The position numbers were made by a program, and so were the translations under genes. From contig NZ_CP121647.1 of assembly GCF_029714305.1 (NCBI RefSeq), positions 7,460,501 through 7,524,500 on the forward strand: a stretch of 64,000 nt of DNA, given 5' to 3'. Under the pieces are notes generated by a model. The model was not told the DNA's origin and searched no databases. It worked only from the letters and a program-made list of their open reading frames with translations. The stretch comes from Bradyrhizobium sp. CB3481 (GTDB lineage: Bacteria; Pseudomonadota; Alphaproteobacteria; Rhizobiales; Xanthobacteraceae). Below are positions 1 to 8,879 of this stretch, piece by piece (within the stretch, counting starts at the first letter, position 1; each line of letters begins with the position of its first letter).

Positions 1-575
1 CAACAATCGACTCCCACATCGTCAAGCTGAAGGCGACCGGCGCCGACGTGTTCATCAACATCACCACGCCGAAATTCGCGGCGCAGGCGATCAAGAAGAA
101 CGCCGAGATCGGCTGGAAGCCGCTGCACTTCCTCAACAACGTTTCTGCCTCGATCGGCAGCGTCATCAAGCCGGCAGGCATGGAAAATGCCCAGGACATC
201 ATCTCCTCGCAGTATCTGAAGGATCCGACGGATGCGCAGTGGAAGAACGATAAGGGCATGAAGGCATGGAACGAGTTCCTGGACAAATATTATCCGGAAG
301 CCAACCGCGCCGATGCCTCGGTGATGTTCGGCTATACCGTCGCGCAGGGCCTCGTACATGTGCTCAAAGCCTGCGGTGACAATCTCACCCGTGAGAACGT
401 CATGAAGCAGGCCGCGAGCATCAAGGATCTCGAGCTCGACGGGCTGTTGCCGGGTATCAAGGTCAACACGTCGCCGACCGACTTTGCCCCGATCTCCTCG
501 GTGCAACTGATCAAGTTCAAGGGCGAGACCTGGGAACGCTTCGGCGAGATCCTCTCCGGCGACGCCGGCGGCTAG
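1..575 (+). CDS. ABC transporter periplasmic substrate-binding protein, 3' end only (Liv/aromatic type)
   Basis: The frame is open from base 3 and stops with TAG at 573-575, giving about 190 C-terminal residues. The start lies left of the window. The fragment resembles the second lobe of type I periplasmic binding proteins for branched-chain amino acids or aromatic acids: it has a run like ATGADVFINITTPKFAAQAI followed by IGWKPLHFLNN and a tyrosine-rich segment (KYYPEANRADASVMFGY). The protein would capture substrate in the periplasm for a Liv-type ABC importer. A strong intrinsic terminator follows directly, so it ends its transcription unit. Its substrate cannot be read from this part. It is one of two such binding proteins here; the other (11691-12842) is the more likely partner of the ABC operon in this window. 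Confidence 0.88.
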   Translation, partial: TIDSHIVKLKATGADVFINITTPKFAAQAIKKNAEIGWKPLHFLNNVSASIGSVIKPAGMENAQDIISSQYLKDPTDAQWKNDKGMKAWNEFLDKYYPEANRADASVMFGYTVAQGLVHVLKACGDNLTRENVMKQAASIKDLELDGLLPGIKVNTSPTDFAPISSVQLIKFKGETWERFGEILSGDAGG

Positions 576-615
576 TCATTCGGAATCCCGATTGGCCGAT
601 TTACGGCTACGGGCG

Positions 616-646
616 CCCCCGCGGACCTTCCGCGGGGGTTTTCTTT
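616..646 (+). terminator. Rho-independent terminator after the binding-protein gene
   Basis: A perfect 9-bp stem (CCCCCGCGG at 616-624, CCGCGGGGG at 630-638) with a 5-nt loop is followed by a T-rich run (639-646). It lies 41 bp after the stop codon at 575. Confidence 0.9.
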
Positions 647-703
647 TGCGGCGAATGGATGGATAACCAGACCCCCCGTCCTGTTAGCAGCCCGTTGCAA
701 GCC

Positions 704-1993
704 ATGACTGACCAGCGTTCCCTCTTGCGTGCGATCTTTGACGCGGCCGTTGCGGCCGCCCATCCCGACGTCGTGCTCTCGGCGCATCTGCCTCCGGCCC
801 CCAAGGGCAAGGTGGTCTGCCTTGCCGCCGGCAAGGGCGCGGCCGCGATGGCCGCCGCCGCCGAGCGGCACTATCTCGACACGCTGGGGCTCGATCCGTC
901 GCGGCTGGACGGCCTTGCCACCACGCGCCACGGCCACGGCGTGCCGACGCGGCGGATCAAAGTCGTCGAGGCCGGCCATCCCGTGCCCGACGAAGCCGGA
1001 TTGAAAGCAGCCGACGAAACGCTGCGTCTTGCTGCGGAAGTGACCGCCGACGATCTGTTGCTGGTATTGTTGTCCGGCGGCGGATCGGCCAACTGGATCG
1101 CACCGGCCGACGGTGTTTCGTTTGCGCAGAAGCAGCAGGTCAACCGTGCATTATTGCGATCGGGCGCACCGATCGGCGAGATGAACATTGTCCGCAAGCA
1201 TCTGTCGCGGATCAAGGGCGGCCGGCTGGCCCGCGCCGGACAGCGGGCCGCCGAGATCGTGACGCTCGCGATCTCGGACGTGCCGCACGACGAGCCTTCC
1301 GCGATCGCATCGGGACCGACGGTGCCCGATCCGAGCACGCTGGCGGACGCCCGCGCGCTGGTCGCAAGATATCATCTCGTGGTCGACGACGCCGTCAAAC
1401 GCGCCCTCGACGACGCCAGGAATGAGAGCTGCAAGCCCAGCGATGCCGCCTTCGCCCGCGCGCGTTTCGAGATGATCGCAAGGCCGAAGGCCTCGCTCGA
1501 CGCGGCGATCAAGGTCGCAAGGGATGCGGGCTATGAGGTGATCGGCCTCGGCGCCGATCTCGAAGGCGAGGCACGCGAGGTTGCCGCCGACCACGCTCTG
1601 CTGGCGCTGAAGGCCCGCAGCGACGGCAAGCGCACCGCCATCCTGTCGGGCGGCGAGCTGACGGTGACCGTGCGCGGCAACGGCCGCGGCGGCCCCAACC
1701 AGGAATATGCACTGGCGCTGGCGGATATTCTAAAGGACACGACCGGCATCGTGGCGCTGGCCGCCGACACCGATGGCGCCGACGGCGGCGCCGGCAGTGC
1801 GACCGATCCCGCCGGCGCCCTGATCGATCAGACGACGTTTGCGAAGATGAAATCGCTCGGACTCGATCCGGCGGCCTATCTCGCCAACAACGATGCGACC
1901 GCCTTCTTCGCGGCAACCGGCGATCTGTTGCTGACCGGCCCCACGCTGACCAACGTCAACGACGTCAGGGTGCTCCTGGTGGACCTCGCCTAG
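704..1993 (+). CDS. Glycerate 2-kinase (MOFRL/DUF4147 family)
   Basis: The product (429 aa from this start) matches the glycerate kinase family with an N-terminal DUF4147 domain and a C-terminal MOFRL domain. These enzymes phosphorylate D-glycerate to 2-phosphoglycerate, feeding serine-cycle, glyoxylate or tartrate breakdown products into glycolysis. Visible motifs are GKGAAAMA near residues 43-50, LLSGGGSANW near 125, and the MOFRL signature GRGGPNQEYAL near residue 330. An in-frame ATG at 659 would add 15 residues, but it lies only 12 bp past the terminator and the extension looks unlike family N-termini, so 704 is preferred. The gene stands alone, with no glyoxylate carboligase or tartronate reductase next to it. 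A kinase for hydroxypyruvate-type substrates cannot be excluded. Confidence 0.85.
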   Translation: MTDQRSLLRAIFDAAVAAAHPDVVLSAHLPPAPKGKVVCLAAGKGAAAMAAAAERHYLDTLGLDPSRLDGLATTRHGHGVPTRRIKVVEAGHPVPDEAGLKAADETLRLAAEVTADDLLLVLLSGGGSANWIAPADGVSFAQKQQVNRALLRSGAPIGEMNIVRKHLSRIKGGRLARAGQRAAEIVTLAISDVPHDEPSAIASGPTVPDPSTLADARALVARYHLVVDDAVKRALDDARNESCKPSDAAFARARFEMIARPKASLDAAIKVARDAGYEVIGLGADLEGEAREVAADHALLALKARSDGKRTAILSGGELTVTVRGNGRGGPNQEYALALADILKDTTGIVALAADTDGADGGAGSATDPAGALIDQTTFAKMKSLGLDPAAYLANNDATAFFAATGDLLLTGPTLTNVNDVRVLLVDLA

Positions 1994-2175
1994 GTTTTTC
2001 CGGCAACGCTTCGCATCCTCTACGTGCCGAAATGGCATTAACGCTTTGTTGAGCACGTTAGCAGGAACACGCGAGCGGATACCCGCCTTCCAAGCTGCGA
2101 TTCACCAGCTTGCGCTTCTAATGGGCCGATCTCCTGGAGGAGGAGAGCCGCCGATAGCGGCTGGGGAAACGCTAT

Positions 2176-4323
2176 ATGACGGATTGCAGCCAGATCACCG
2201 CCACGCGGTCGGCGCAGTTGAGCGCACGCCTCGAAGAGGCGATCAATCATTTGTCGCTCGGTATCGTCGTCTTCGACGAGAAGCGCGAAGTGGTTTTCTG
2301 CAACGCGCGTTACCGGGAACTTTACGGGCTCTCACCCGAACAGGTTAAGCCGGGCACGCCGACCCGGGATCTGATTCAGCACCGGCTCAATCTCGGCCTG
2401 AAGGTGCAGCTTGCGCCCGACGATTACATCCGTGAGCGCATCGGCCGCGACATCGCGCTCGACACCACCGTGCAGGCATTCACCGACGGCCGGATCATCG
2501 CCTACACCGTCTACCCGATGCCCGGAGGTGGCGGGATGGCGACGCATGAGGACGTCACCCAGCGCGAAGAACTCAATGCCCAGCTGAAGAACCAGTTCGA
2601 ACTCGGCCGCGAGCAGGAGGAAGCGCTGCGGGCCAAGAACTTCCAGTTCGACACCGCGATCAACAACATGTCGCAGGGGCTGTGCTTCTTCGATTCCGAC
2701 CACCGCCTGATCGTCTGCAACGATCGCTTCGTCTCGATGTACGATATCGCGCCCGAGCGCGTCAGCCCCGGCATGTCCTTGGTCGAGATCGTCGACCTCA
2801 GGTTCGAGGCCGGCAGCTTCCCCGCCATGACGCGGGACGAATATCTGCGCTGGCGCACCAACGTCGCGGTCTCCAACGAACCGAAGGACAGCGTCGTCGA
2901 GCTGATGAACGGGCGCACTTTCAAGATCCGTCACCGGCCGATGCCGGGCGGCGGCTGGGTCGCGACGCACGAGGACATCACCGAGCAGCGCCAGTCCGAG
3001 GTCAAGATCGAATACATGGCGCATCACGATGCGCTGACCGACCTGGCCAACCGGGTACTGCTGAACGACCGGCTGGAGCACGCGCTGGTCAGGGTTGAGA
3101 GCTGCAAGATGGTGGCCGTCCATCACCTCGATCTCGATCAGTTCAAGGCCGTGAACGATACGTTCGGCCACCCCTGCGGCGACAAATTGCTCAGGATCGT
3201 CGCCGAACGACTGCGCGCCCTCGCTGCCGACGCCGACACGATTGCGCGGATGGGCGGCGACGAATTCGTCATCGTACAGGCCGCCATTGCTGACCCGGCG
3301 GACGCCACCGCGCTGGCGCAGCGTGCCATCGATGCGTTGAGCGAGCCCTATGACATCGATGGCCAGCAGGCGGTGATCGGCGTCAGCATCGGCATTTCGG
3401 TCGGCCCCGGCGACGGATCGAATCCCGACAAGCTGCTGCGCAACGCCGACCTTGCGCTCTATCGCGCCAAGAGCGACGGCCGCGGCACGTTCCGCTTCTT
3501 CGAGCCCGTGATGGACCTGCAGATGCAGACCCGCCGCATCATGGAGCAGGATCTGCGCCGGGCGCTGCCGGCCGGCGAGTTCGAGCTGCACTATCAGCCC
3601 GTCGTCAACCTCGCGAGCAAGGAAATCTCGGGCTTCGAAGCCTTGATCCGCTGGAATCATCCGACCAAGGGATTGATCTCGCCGGCCACATTCATCCCGC
3701 TGGCCGAGGAGATCGGCTTCATCGTGCCGATGGGCGAATGGGTCATCCGGCAGGCCTGTGCCACCGCGGCGCAATGGCCAGAACATCTTCATGTCGCCGT
3801 CAACATTTCGGCGATCCAATTTCGCAGCCCCGGCCTGATGCAGGTGATCGTCAGCGCGCTTGCGGCCTCCGGTCTTTCACCGACGCGGCTAGAGATCGAA
3901 ATCACCGAGAGCGTGCTGCTGCACCACAAGGAAACGACGCTGGCGCTGCTGCATCAATTGCGCGCGCTCGGAATCCGCATCGCCATGGACGATTTCGGCA
4001 CCGGTTATTCGTCGCTGACCTATCTGCAGAGCTTTCCGTTCGACAAGATCAAGATCGACCGTTCCTTCGTCAAAAACATCACCGAGAATTCCAGCTCGCT
4101 CAACATCGTGCGGGCCGTCGCGGCGCTGGCGAATGGCATGGGCATGACGGCGACCGCCGAGGGCGTCGAAACTGCGGAACAACTCCACAGCATCGCTTCC
4201 GAAGGATGCACGGAGATGCAGGGCTTTCTGTTCAGCAAACCGCTACCCGCCGCCGAGATCGAGCGGCAGTTCCTGTCGGGACGAGGGCTGCGGGGGATTC
4301 AGGGCCGTATCGTCGCGGCGTGA
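2176..4323 (+). CDS. PAS-PAS-GGDEF-EAL cyclic-di-GMP signalling protein
   Basis: This 715-aa protein has no membrane segment. Two PAS domains of the PAS-7 type (about residues 12-130 and 150-270) are joined by a charged helix, then come GGDEF (about 275-440) and EAL (about 455-700) domains. The cyclase motif GGDEF is intact at residues 360-364. The inhibitory I-site is degenerate, with an alanine where the Arg of RxxD should be. The phosphodiesterase side looks complete: EAL at 488-490, ITES, DDFGTGYSS, KIDRSF and AEGVET. The protein could make and/or break cyclic-di-GMP in the cytoplasm in response to a PAS signal, and phosphodiesterase activity is the safer prediction. It ends just before a palindromic repeat and is convergent with marR. 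A second protein of this class lies on the far side of the ABC operon. Confidence 0.93.
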   Translation: MTDCSQITATRSAQLSARLEEAINHLSLGIVVFDEKREVVFCNARYRELYGLSPEQVKPGTPTRDLIQHRLNLGLKVQLAPDDYIRERIGRDIALDTTVQAFTDGRIIAYTVYPMPGGGGMATHEDVTQREELNAQLKNQFELGREQEEALRAKNFQFDTAINNMSQGLCFFDSDHRLIVCNDRFVSMYDIAPERVSPGMSLVEIVDLRFEAGSFPAMTRDEYLRWRTNVAVSNEPKDSVVELMNGRTFKIRHRPMPGGGWVATHEDITEQRQSEVKIEYMAHHDALTDLANRVLLNDRLEHALVRVESCKMVAVHHLDLDQFKAVNDTFGHPCGDKLLRIVAERLRALAADADTIARMGGDEFVIVQAAIADPADATALAQRAIDALSEPYDIDGQQAVIGVSIGISVGPGDGSNPDKLLRNADLALYRAKSDGRGTFRFFEPVMDLQMQTRRIMEQDLRRALPAGEFELHYQPVVNLASKEISGFEALIRWNHPTKGLISPATFIPLAEEIGFIVPMGEWVIRQACATAAQWPEHLHVAVNISAIQFRSPGLMQVIVSALAASGLSPTRLEIEITESVLLHHKETTLALLHQLRALGIRIAMDDFGTGYSSLTYLQSFPFDKIKIDRSFVKNITENSSSLNIVRAVAALANGMGMTATAEGVETAEQLHSIASEGCTEMQGFLFSKPLPAAEIERQFLSGRGLRGIQGRIVAA

Positions 4324-4332
4324 CACCCGCAT

Positions 4333-4430
4333 CGTCATTCCGGGATGGTGCGTAGCACCAGACCTCAGGTGCGCAATTGCGCACCGGGGAATCTCGAGAT
4401 TCCGGGTTCGCTTCGCGCCCCGGAATGACG
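4333..4430. repeat. Palindromic intergenic repeat
   Basis: The outer arms CGTCATTCCGGG (4333-4344) and CCCCGGAATGACG (4418-4430) pair, and an inner palindrome lies around GGTGCGCAATTGCGCACC. It sits between two convergent genes and may also serve as a bidirectional terminator. Confidence 0.8.
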
Positions 4431-4437
4431 TCGGCCC

Positions 4438-4968
4438 TCAAAACTCCGCCGCGATTTTCGACAGCATTTCGAGCAGCGCCACCCGGTTGGCGGAACCCAA
4501 TAGCTCGTTGAGCCGCGCCTCGTGCTTGGTGGCGACGAGCTTCTTGGCGCGCGCCAGCACCGCCTTGCCCTTATCGGTCAGAACCAGGATGTGCGAGCGG
4601 CGGTCGTTGGTCGAGCGCATCCGGGTGCAGAGGCCGCGGCTCTCCAGCGCGTCCAGCATCGACACGAAATTCGGCCTGAGGATGCCCAGCGTGTTGGCGA
4701 TTTCGGTCTGGTTACGCCCGGGATTGCGGTCGAGCAGCAGCAGCACCGAGAACTGCGCTGGCGTCAGTTGCAGCGGCGCGACGCAGCGCAGGAAATCCTC
4801 GAACACTTTGAGCTGCGCCCGCTTGAGGGAATAGCCGAGCAGATCGGCCAGTTCGCCCAGCTGCAGCCCGGCATTGTCAGGCGCGCCATCCGCAGCGCCG
4901 CCCGCAATTTCCTTGCCGTTGTTGCGCGGCGACTTGACGGCATCGGTTGCTGCCTTGGAAACTGTCAT
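4438..4968 (-). CDS. MarR-family transcriptional regulator of the aromatic-acid regulon (CouR/HcaR-like)
   Basis: The product (176 aa) has the MarR winged-helix fold: an N-terminal dimerisation helix (LGELADLLGYSLKRAQ), a recognition region (GRNQTEIANTLGILRPNF, about residues 90-110) and a wing (RSTNDRRSHILVLT). It diverges from the Liv-type ABC operon, and inverted repeats fill the space between them. In R. palustris the MarR protein CouR represses p-coumarate genes and releases DNA on binding p-coumaroyl-CoA. The same gene company here (ligase, crotonase, ABC and TRAP uptake, pobA) suggests a CouR/HcaR-like job, by context only. Start choice: ATG 4968. A 14-bp tandem duplication places a second ATG at 4982 in another frame, which ends in a TGA overlapping the real start. 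GTG 4998 is an alternative. Confidence 0.88.
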   Translation of the reverse strand: MTVSKAATDAVKSPRNNGKEIAGGAADGAPDNAGLQLGELADLLGYSLKRAQLKVFEDFLRCVAPLQLTPAQFSVLLLLDRNPGRNQTEIANTLGILRPNFVSMLDALESRGLCTRMRSTNDRRSHILVLTDKGKAVLARAKKLVATKHEARLNELLGSANRVALLEMLSKIAAEF

Positions 4969-4982
4969 TTGGAAACTGTCAT
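4955..4982. repeat. 14-bp tandem duplication over the marR start codon
   Basis: TTGGAAACTGTCAT occurs twice head to tail (4955-4968 and 4969-4982). On the minus strand each copy carries ATG and the first codons of marR. The upstream copy forms a five-codon reading frame (M-T-V-S-K-stop, 4982 to 4965) whose TGA overlaps the true ATG. Confidence 0.9.
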
Positions 4983-5036
4983 GGCGTGAGGCTCGCACCC
5001 CTGGAAAAAGCCCTGGCCGGTGGCCGGGCCCTTGAT

Positions 5037-5067
5037 GTTATATTCGATAATTGTTATCGGATATATC
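5037..5067. promoter_or_regulatory. Probable MarR operator region between marR and the ABC operon
   Basis: The region holds two tandem near-matches to the 15-bp site seen elsewhere in the window: GTTATATTCGATAAT (5037-5051) and GTTATCGGATATATC (5053-5067), each one base off GTTAT-N5-ATAAC. Centred on 5052 is a larger dyad, TATTCGATAA-TTG-TTATCGGATA, with 9 of 10 arm bases paired. The site lies about 70 bp upstream of marR and about 95 bp upstream of the ABC operon start, where a repressor could control both promoters. Confidence 0.7.
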
Positions 5068-5162
5068 AAATATCGGCAAGCTTTCAACTGCCGAGGTATC
5101 CGGACGGCCGACGGACCGCATCAGGGTCAATATCGGCGACGCTTTTAGGGGGAGCGCCAGTC

Positions 5163-6203
5163 TTGAATACGACGATCATGCTGTTCCTGCTGCAGGACGG
5201 CATTACCAATGGCGCGATCTATGCGCTGCTCGGGCTCGCGCTGGTGCTGGTGTTTGCCGTCACCCGCGTCATTCTGATCCCGCAGGGCGAGTTCGTCACC
5301 TATGGCGCGCTGAGCTACGCCATGCTGGCAACAGGCCAGGTGCCCGGCACGGTGTGGCTGGCGATGGCAATGGGCGTCGCCGCCTTCGGCTTCGACCTGT
5401 TCGATGCGCGGCGGTCGTTACGGCCCAGGCGGATCCTGCGCTCTCTGGCCCTCAACGTCGTCCTGCCGGCCGCCATCCTGGCCCTCACCTATCGCCTCGC
5501 CGGTCCCAAGACGCCAATCGCGGTCAATATCGCCCTGTCGCTGCTGATCGTCGCGGCGATCGGGCTCTATCTCTACCGCCTCGCATTCCAGCCGCTCGCG
5601 CACACGTCGGTGCTGGTGCTGCTGATCTCGTCCGTCGGCTGCCATCTCGCTTTGCAGGGCCTTGGCCTCGTGTTCTTCGGTGCCGAGGGCCTGCGCGGTC
5701 CGGCGCTCTCGACCGCGGCGCTCACCGTCGGCCCGCTGCGCTTCACCGGGCAGAGCCTTGCGGTGTATGGACTGACCATCGCCTTCATCATCGCGCTGTG
5801 GCTGTTCTTCGGCTTCACGCTGATGGGCAAGGCGCTGCGCGCCACCGCCGTCAACCGCCTCGGCGCCCGTCTCGTCGGCATCCGCACCACCCTCTCGGGC
5901 CAGATCGCATTCCTGCTGGCGTCGCTGATCGGTGCGATTTCCGGCATCCTGATCGTGCCGATCACCACGCTCTATTACGACACCGGCTTCCTGATCGGCC
6001 TGAAGGGTTTTATCGCCGCGATCATCGGCGGCCTGGTGAGTTATCCCTTGACCGCGGTCGCGGCGCTCGTCGTCGGCAGCGTCGAGGCGTTCTCCTCGTT
6101 CTACGCCAGCAATTTCAAGGAGGTCATCGTCTTCACGCTGATCCTTCCCGTGCTGATGCTGCGTTCGCTCGCAGCGCCTGAAGTCGAGGAAGAGAAGGAT
6201 TGA
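5163..6203 (+). CDS. Liv-type ABC transporter permease (LivH-like), first gene of the aromatic-acid uptake operon
   Basis: This 346-aa integral membrane protein has about eight hydrophobic segments and the LivH signature region (QDGITNGAIYALLGLALVLV at the N-terminus, IGAISGILIVPITTLYYDTG and GFIAAIIGGLVSYPLTA later). It is one of the two channel-forming subunits of a type I ABC importer. The start is TTG 5163, supported by the ribosome site AGGGGGAG at 5147-5154; the frame stays open far upstream, but that stretch overlaps the operator. An extra hydrophilic-hydrophobic segment (FDLFDARRSLRPRRILRS) near residue 80 is typical of aromatic-acid relatives. The next gene follows after 4 bp. In gene order it corresponds to the CouSTU part of the R. 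palustris p-coumarate transporter. Confidence 0.9.
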   Translation: MNTTIMLFLLQDGITNGAIYALLGLALVLVFAVTRVILIPQGEFVTYGALSYAMLATGQVPGTVWLAMAMGVAAFGFDLFDARRSLRPRRILRSLALNVVLPAAILALTYRLAGPKTPIAVNIALSLLIVAAIGLYLYRLAFQPLAHTSVLVLLISSVGCHLALQGLGLVFFGAEGLRGPALSTAALTVGPLRFTGQSLAVYGLTIAFIIALWLFFGFTLMGKALRATAVNRLGARLVGIRTTLSGQIAFLLASLIGAISGILIVPITTLYYDTGFLIGLKGFIAAIIGGLVSYPLTAVAALVVGSVEAFSSFYASNFKEVIVFTLILPVLMLRSLAAPEVEEEKD

Positions 6204-6207
6204 GGCG

Positions 6208-7977
6208 ATGAAGCAGCGAACCCCTCTCATCCTCTTCGCGATCGTCACGGCGGCGATCCCGTTCATCCCGGGCCTGCCGCCGTTCTGGATCGTGCTGCTC
6301 AACAATATCGGCCTTGCCGCACTGGTGGCGATGGGCCTCGTGCTACTGACCGGCGTCGGCGGCCTCACCTCGTTCGGCCAGGCCGCGTTCTGCGGCTTCG
6401 GCGCCTATACCACGGCGGTATTGACCACGGCCTATGGCGTCTCGCCATGGCTGACGCTGCCGCTCTCGCTGCTCGTCAGCGGCATCGCCGCCGTCCTGCT
6501 CGGCATCATCACGGTGCGGCTGTCCGGCCATTATCTGCCGCTCGGCACCATCGCCTGGGGCATCGGGCTGTTCTATCTGTTCAGCAAGCTGGAGTTCCTC
6601 GGCCGCAATGACGGCATCTCGGGCATCCCGCCGCTCTCGATCGGCAGTTTCCGGATGCTCGATCCCGGCGCGATCTACTTTGCGATCTGGATCGCGGTGC
6701 TGGTCTCGGCGCTCCTGACCATGAACCTGTTGGACTCCCGCACCGGCCGCGCGATCCGCGCGCTGCGGCGCGGGCATATCGCCGGCGAGGCGTTCGGCGT
6801 GCAGACACCGCGCGCCAAGCTATTGGTATTCGTCTATGCGGCCGTGCTCGCCGGCCTGTCCGGCTGGCTCTATGCGCATTTCCAGCGCGCGGCCAATCCG
6901 ACCCCGTTCGGCGCCCATGCCGGCATCGAATATCTCTTCATCGCCGTGGTCGGCGGTGCCGGCTATGTCTGGGGCGGGGTGCTCGGCGCCGGCATCGTCG
7001 TGATCCTCAAGGAGATCCTGCAGAGCTACTTGCCCTATGTCTTCGGCGGCCAGAGCCAGCTCGAGACCATCGTCTTCGGCATCCTGCTGGTGATCCTGCT
7101 GCAGTTGGCGCCGACCGGGGTCTGGCCCTGGCTGATGTCGCGGCTGCCGATCAAGCCGGCCCGCAAGACGCCGGATGCCTCGCTTCCGCTGGCCGCGCCC
7201 GTGCGCGAAAAGGCATCATCAGGCACGCTGCTGCAGATCGAGAAGGCGCGCAAGCAGTTCGGCGGCGTGATCGCCGTCAACGACGTCTCCTTCGACGTCG
7301 GGGCGCGCGAGATCGTCGCGCTGATCGGCCCCAACGGCGCCGGCAAGAGCACGACCTTCAACCTGATCACCGGCGTGCTGACGACGACCGGCGGCGCCAT
7401 CTCCGTGCTCGGCCGCAAGGTCGACAACGCGCCGCCGCAGGAGGTCGTCAAGCTCGGCGTCAGCAGAACCTTCCAGCACGTCAAGCTGGTCCCCGACATG
7501 ACCGTGCTGGAGAACGTCGCGATCGGCGCCCATCTGCGCGGGTCATCGGGCGCGATCGCCAGCATGTTCCGGCTCGACCGCGGCGATGAAGCAAAACTGC
7601 TGGCGGAAGCCGCACGCCAGATCGAGCGCGTCGGCCTCGGCGAGCAGATCGACCAATTGGCGGGCAGCCTCTCGCTCGGCCAGCAGCGCATCGTCGAGAT
7701 CGCCCGCGCGCTATGCGTCGACCCGCTGCTGCTATTGCTCGATGAACCCGCCGCCGGATTGCGCCATATGGAGAAGCAGCGGCTCGCCGTCCTGCTCCGC
7801 CAGTTGCGTGACGGCGGCATGTCGGTGCTGCTGGTCGAGCACGACATGGGCTTTGTGATGGACCTCGCCGACCGCATCGTGGTGCTCGATTTCGGCACCA
7901 AGATCGCCGAAGGCACGCCTGGCCAGATCAAGACCAACCCCGAAGTGATCAGGGCCTATCTCGGAGCCACCGCATGA
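6208..7977 (+). CDS. Fused Liv-type permease and ATPase (LivM-LivG)
   Basis: This 589-aa fusion has an N-terminal LivM-like permease (about residues 1-315, many transmembrane helices, GVGGLTSFGQAAFCGFGAYT signature) and a C-terminal LivG-like ATPase. The ATPase has Walker A GPNGAGKST at about 374-382, signature LSLGQQR near 488, Walker B LLLLLDEP near 510 and switch His in VEHDM. One polypeptide therefore supplies half of the channel and one of the two nucleotide-binding domains. Such fusions are known in aromatic-acid branches of the Liv family. The gene is 4 bp behind the LivH-like gene and overlaps livF by four bases (ATGA), implying coupled translation. Confidence 0.92.
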   Translation: MKQRTPLILFAIVTAAIPFIPGLPPFWIVLLNNIGLAALVAMGLVLLTGVGGLTSFGQAAFCGFGAYTTAVLTTAYGVSPWLTLPLSLLVSGIAAVLLGIITVRLSGHYLPLGTIAWGIGLFYLFSKLEFLGRNDGISGIPPLSIGSFRMLDPGAIYFAIWIAVLVSALLTMNLLDSRTGRAIRALRRGHIAGEAFGVQTPRAKLLVFVYAAVLAGLSGWLYAHFQRAANPTPFGAHAGIEYLFIAVVGGAGYVWGGVLGAGIVVILKEILQSYLPYVFGGQSQLETIVFGILLVILLQLAPTGVWPWLMSRLPIKPARKTPDASLPLAAPVREKASSGTLLQIEKARKQFGGVIAVNDVSFDVGAREIVALIGPNGAGKSTTFNLITGVLTTTGGAISVLGRKVDNAPPQEVVKLGVSRTFQHVKLVPDMTVLENVAIGAHLRGSSGAIASMFRLDRGDEAKLLAEAARQIERVGLGEQIDQLAGSLSLGQQRIVEIARALCVDPLLLLLDEPAAGLRHMEKQRLAVLLRQLRDGGMSVLLVEHDMGFVMDLADRIVVLDFGTKIAEGTPGQIKTNPEVIRAYLGATA

Positions 7978-8705
7978 GCGCGCTGTTATCGGTCTCCGAC
8001 GCCCACGTTGCCTACGGCAAGGTCGAAGCCGTCCGCTCGGTCTCGCTCGAGGTCGCCGACAACGAGATCGTCACCATCATCGGCGCCAACGGCGCCGGCA
8101 AGACCACGCTCTTGAACGCCATCATGGGCGTGCTGCCGCTCAAGGGCGCCACCGCCTTTGACGGCGCCGACATGGCCACGCTCGACATCGAGGACCGCGT
8201 TGCGGCGGGCTTGAGCCTCGTGCCTGAGCATCGCGAATTGTTCGCCACGATGAATGTCGAGGACAATCTGCTGCTCGGCGCGTTCCGGATCCCGAAAGCC
8301 ACGGCGGCCAGATCGTTCGAGCGCGTCTATACGCTGTTTCCGCGGCTGAAGGAGCGGCGCAAGCAACTCGCCGGCACGCTCTCCGGCGGCGAGCAGCAGA
8401 TGCTGGCGATGGGCCGTGCCCTGATGGGCGCGCCAAAACTGCTGATGCTGGACGAACCGAGCCTCGGGCTCGCGCCGATCATCGTCGCCGACATCTTCCG
8501 CACCATCGGCGAACTGCGCGCCGCCGGCGTCTCGGTGCTACTGGTCGAGCAGAACGCGCAGGCCGCGCTCAAGATCGCCGATCGCGCCTATGTCATGGAG
8601 CTCGGCGAGTTCATCCTGTCGGGATCGGCCAGGGAAATCGCCAGCAACCAGCGCGTCGCGGCGAGCTATCTCGGCTTCCAGCACGAAGGCGCGAGCGAGA
8701 TTTAG
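7974..8705 (+). CDS. Liv-type ABC transporter ATP-binding protein (LivF)
   Basis: This 243-aa ATPase of the LivF class has Walker A GANGAGKTT at 37-45, signature LSGGEQQ near 138, Walker B KLLMLDEPSLGLAP near 158 and a switch region LLVEQNAQ. It pairs with the ATPase domain of the preceding fusion to drive uptake. Its start codon overlaps the previous stop (ATGA at 7974-7977). It is the last gene of the operon; no binding protein follows. The likely binding protein lies 3 kb away on the other strand, in the ligase/crotonase operon. Confidence 0.93.
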   Translation: MSALLSVSDAHVAYGKVEAVRSVSLEVADNEIVTIIGANGAGKTTLLNAIMGVLPLKGATAFDGADMATLDIEDRVAAGLSLVPEHRELFATMNVEDNLLLGAFRIPKATAARSFERVYTLFPRLKERRKQLAGTLSGGEQQMLAMGRALMGAPKLLMLDEPSLGLAPIIVADIFRTIGELRAAGVSVLLVEQNAQAALKIADRAYVMELGEFILSGSAREIASNQRVAASYLGFQHEGASEI

Positions 8706-8879
8706 AATTGCGCGCGCCGCCTTCGTTAACGAAATCGTAATCATGATGAGAGTTCCCGCCGCCACAACGTGAGCTGGACAACTTCGTGAACACTCGCGGG
8801 CTTCTAACCTTGCGGTAATGTTGCCACTTTCGCCCCGATGCGGGCGCCGATGGTGGCTGGCAGGTCACAAGGTCGGATG

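Noticed and set aside
2332..3819. Long minus-strand open frame opposite the first GGDEF-EAL gene
   Set aside because: Antisense shadow in GC-rich DNA; the plus-strand frame has intact PAS, GGDEF and EAL domains, and the antisense product is low-complexity Arg/Gly/Asp-rich.
5418..6368. Minus-strand open frame of 316 codons opposite the ABC permeases
   Set aside because: The composition is Arg/Glu/Gln/Asp-rich without any motif, and it crosses the boundary of two clear permease genes.
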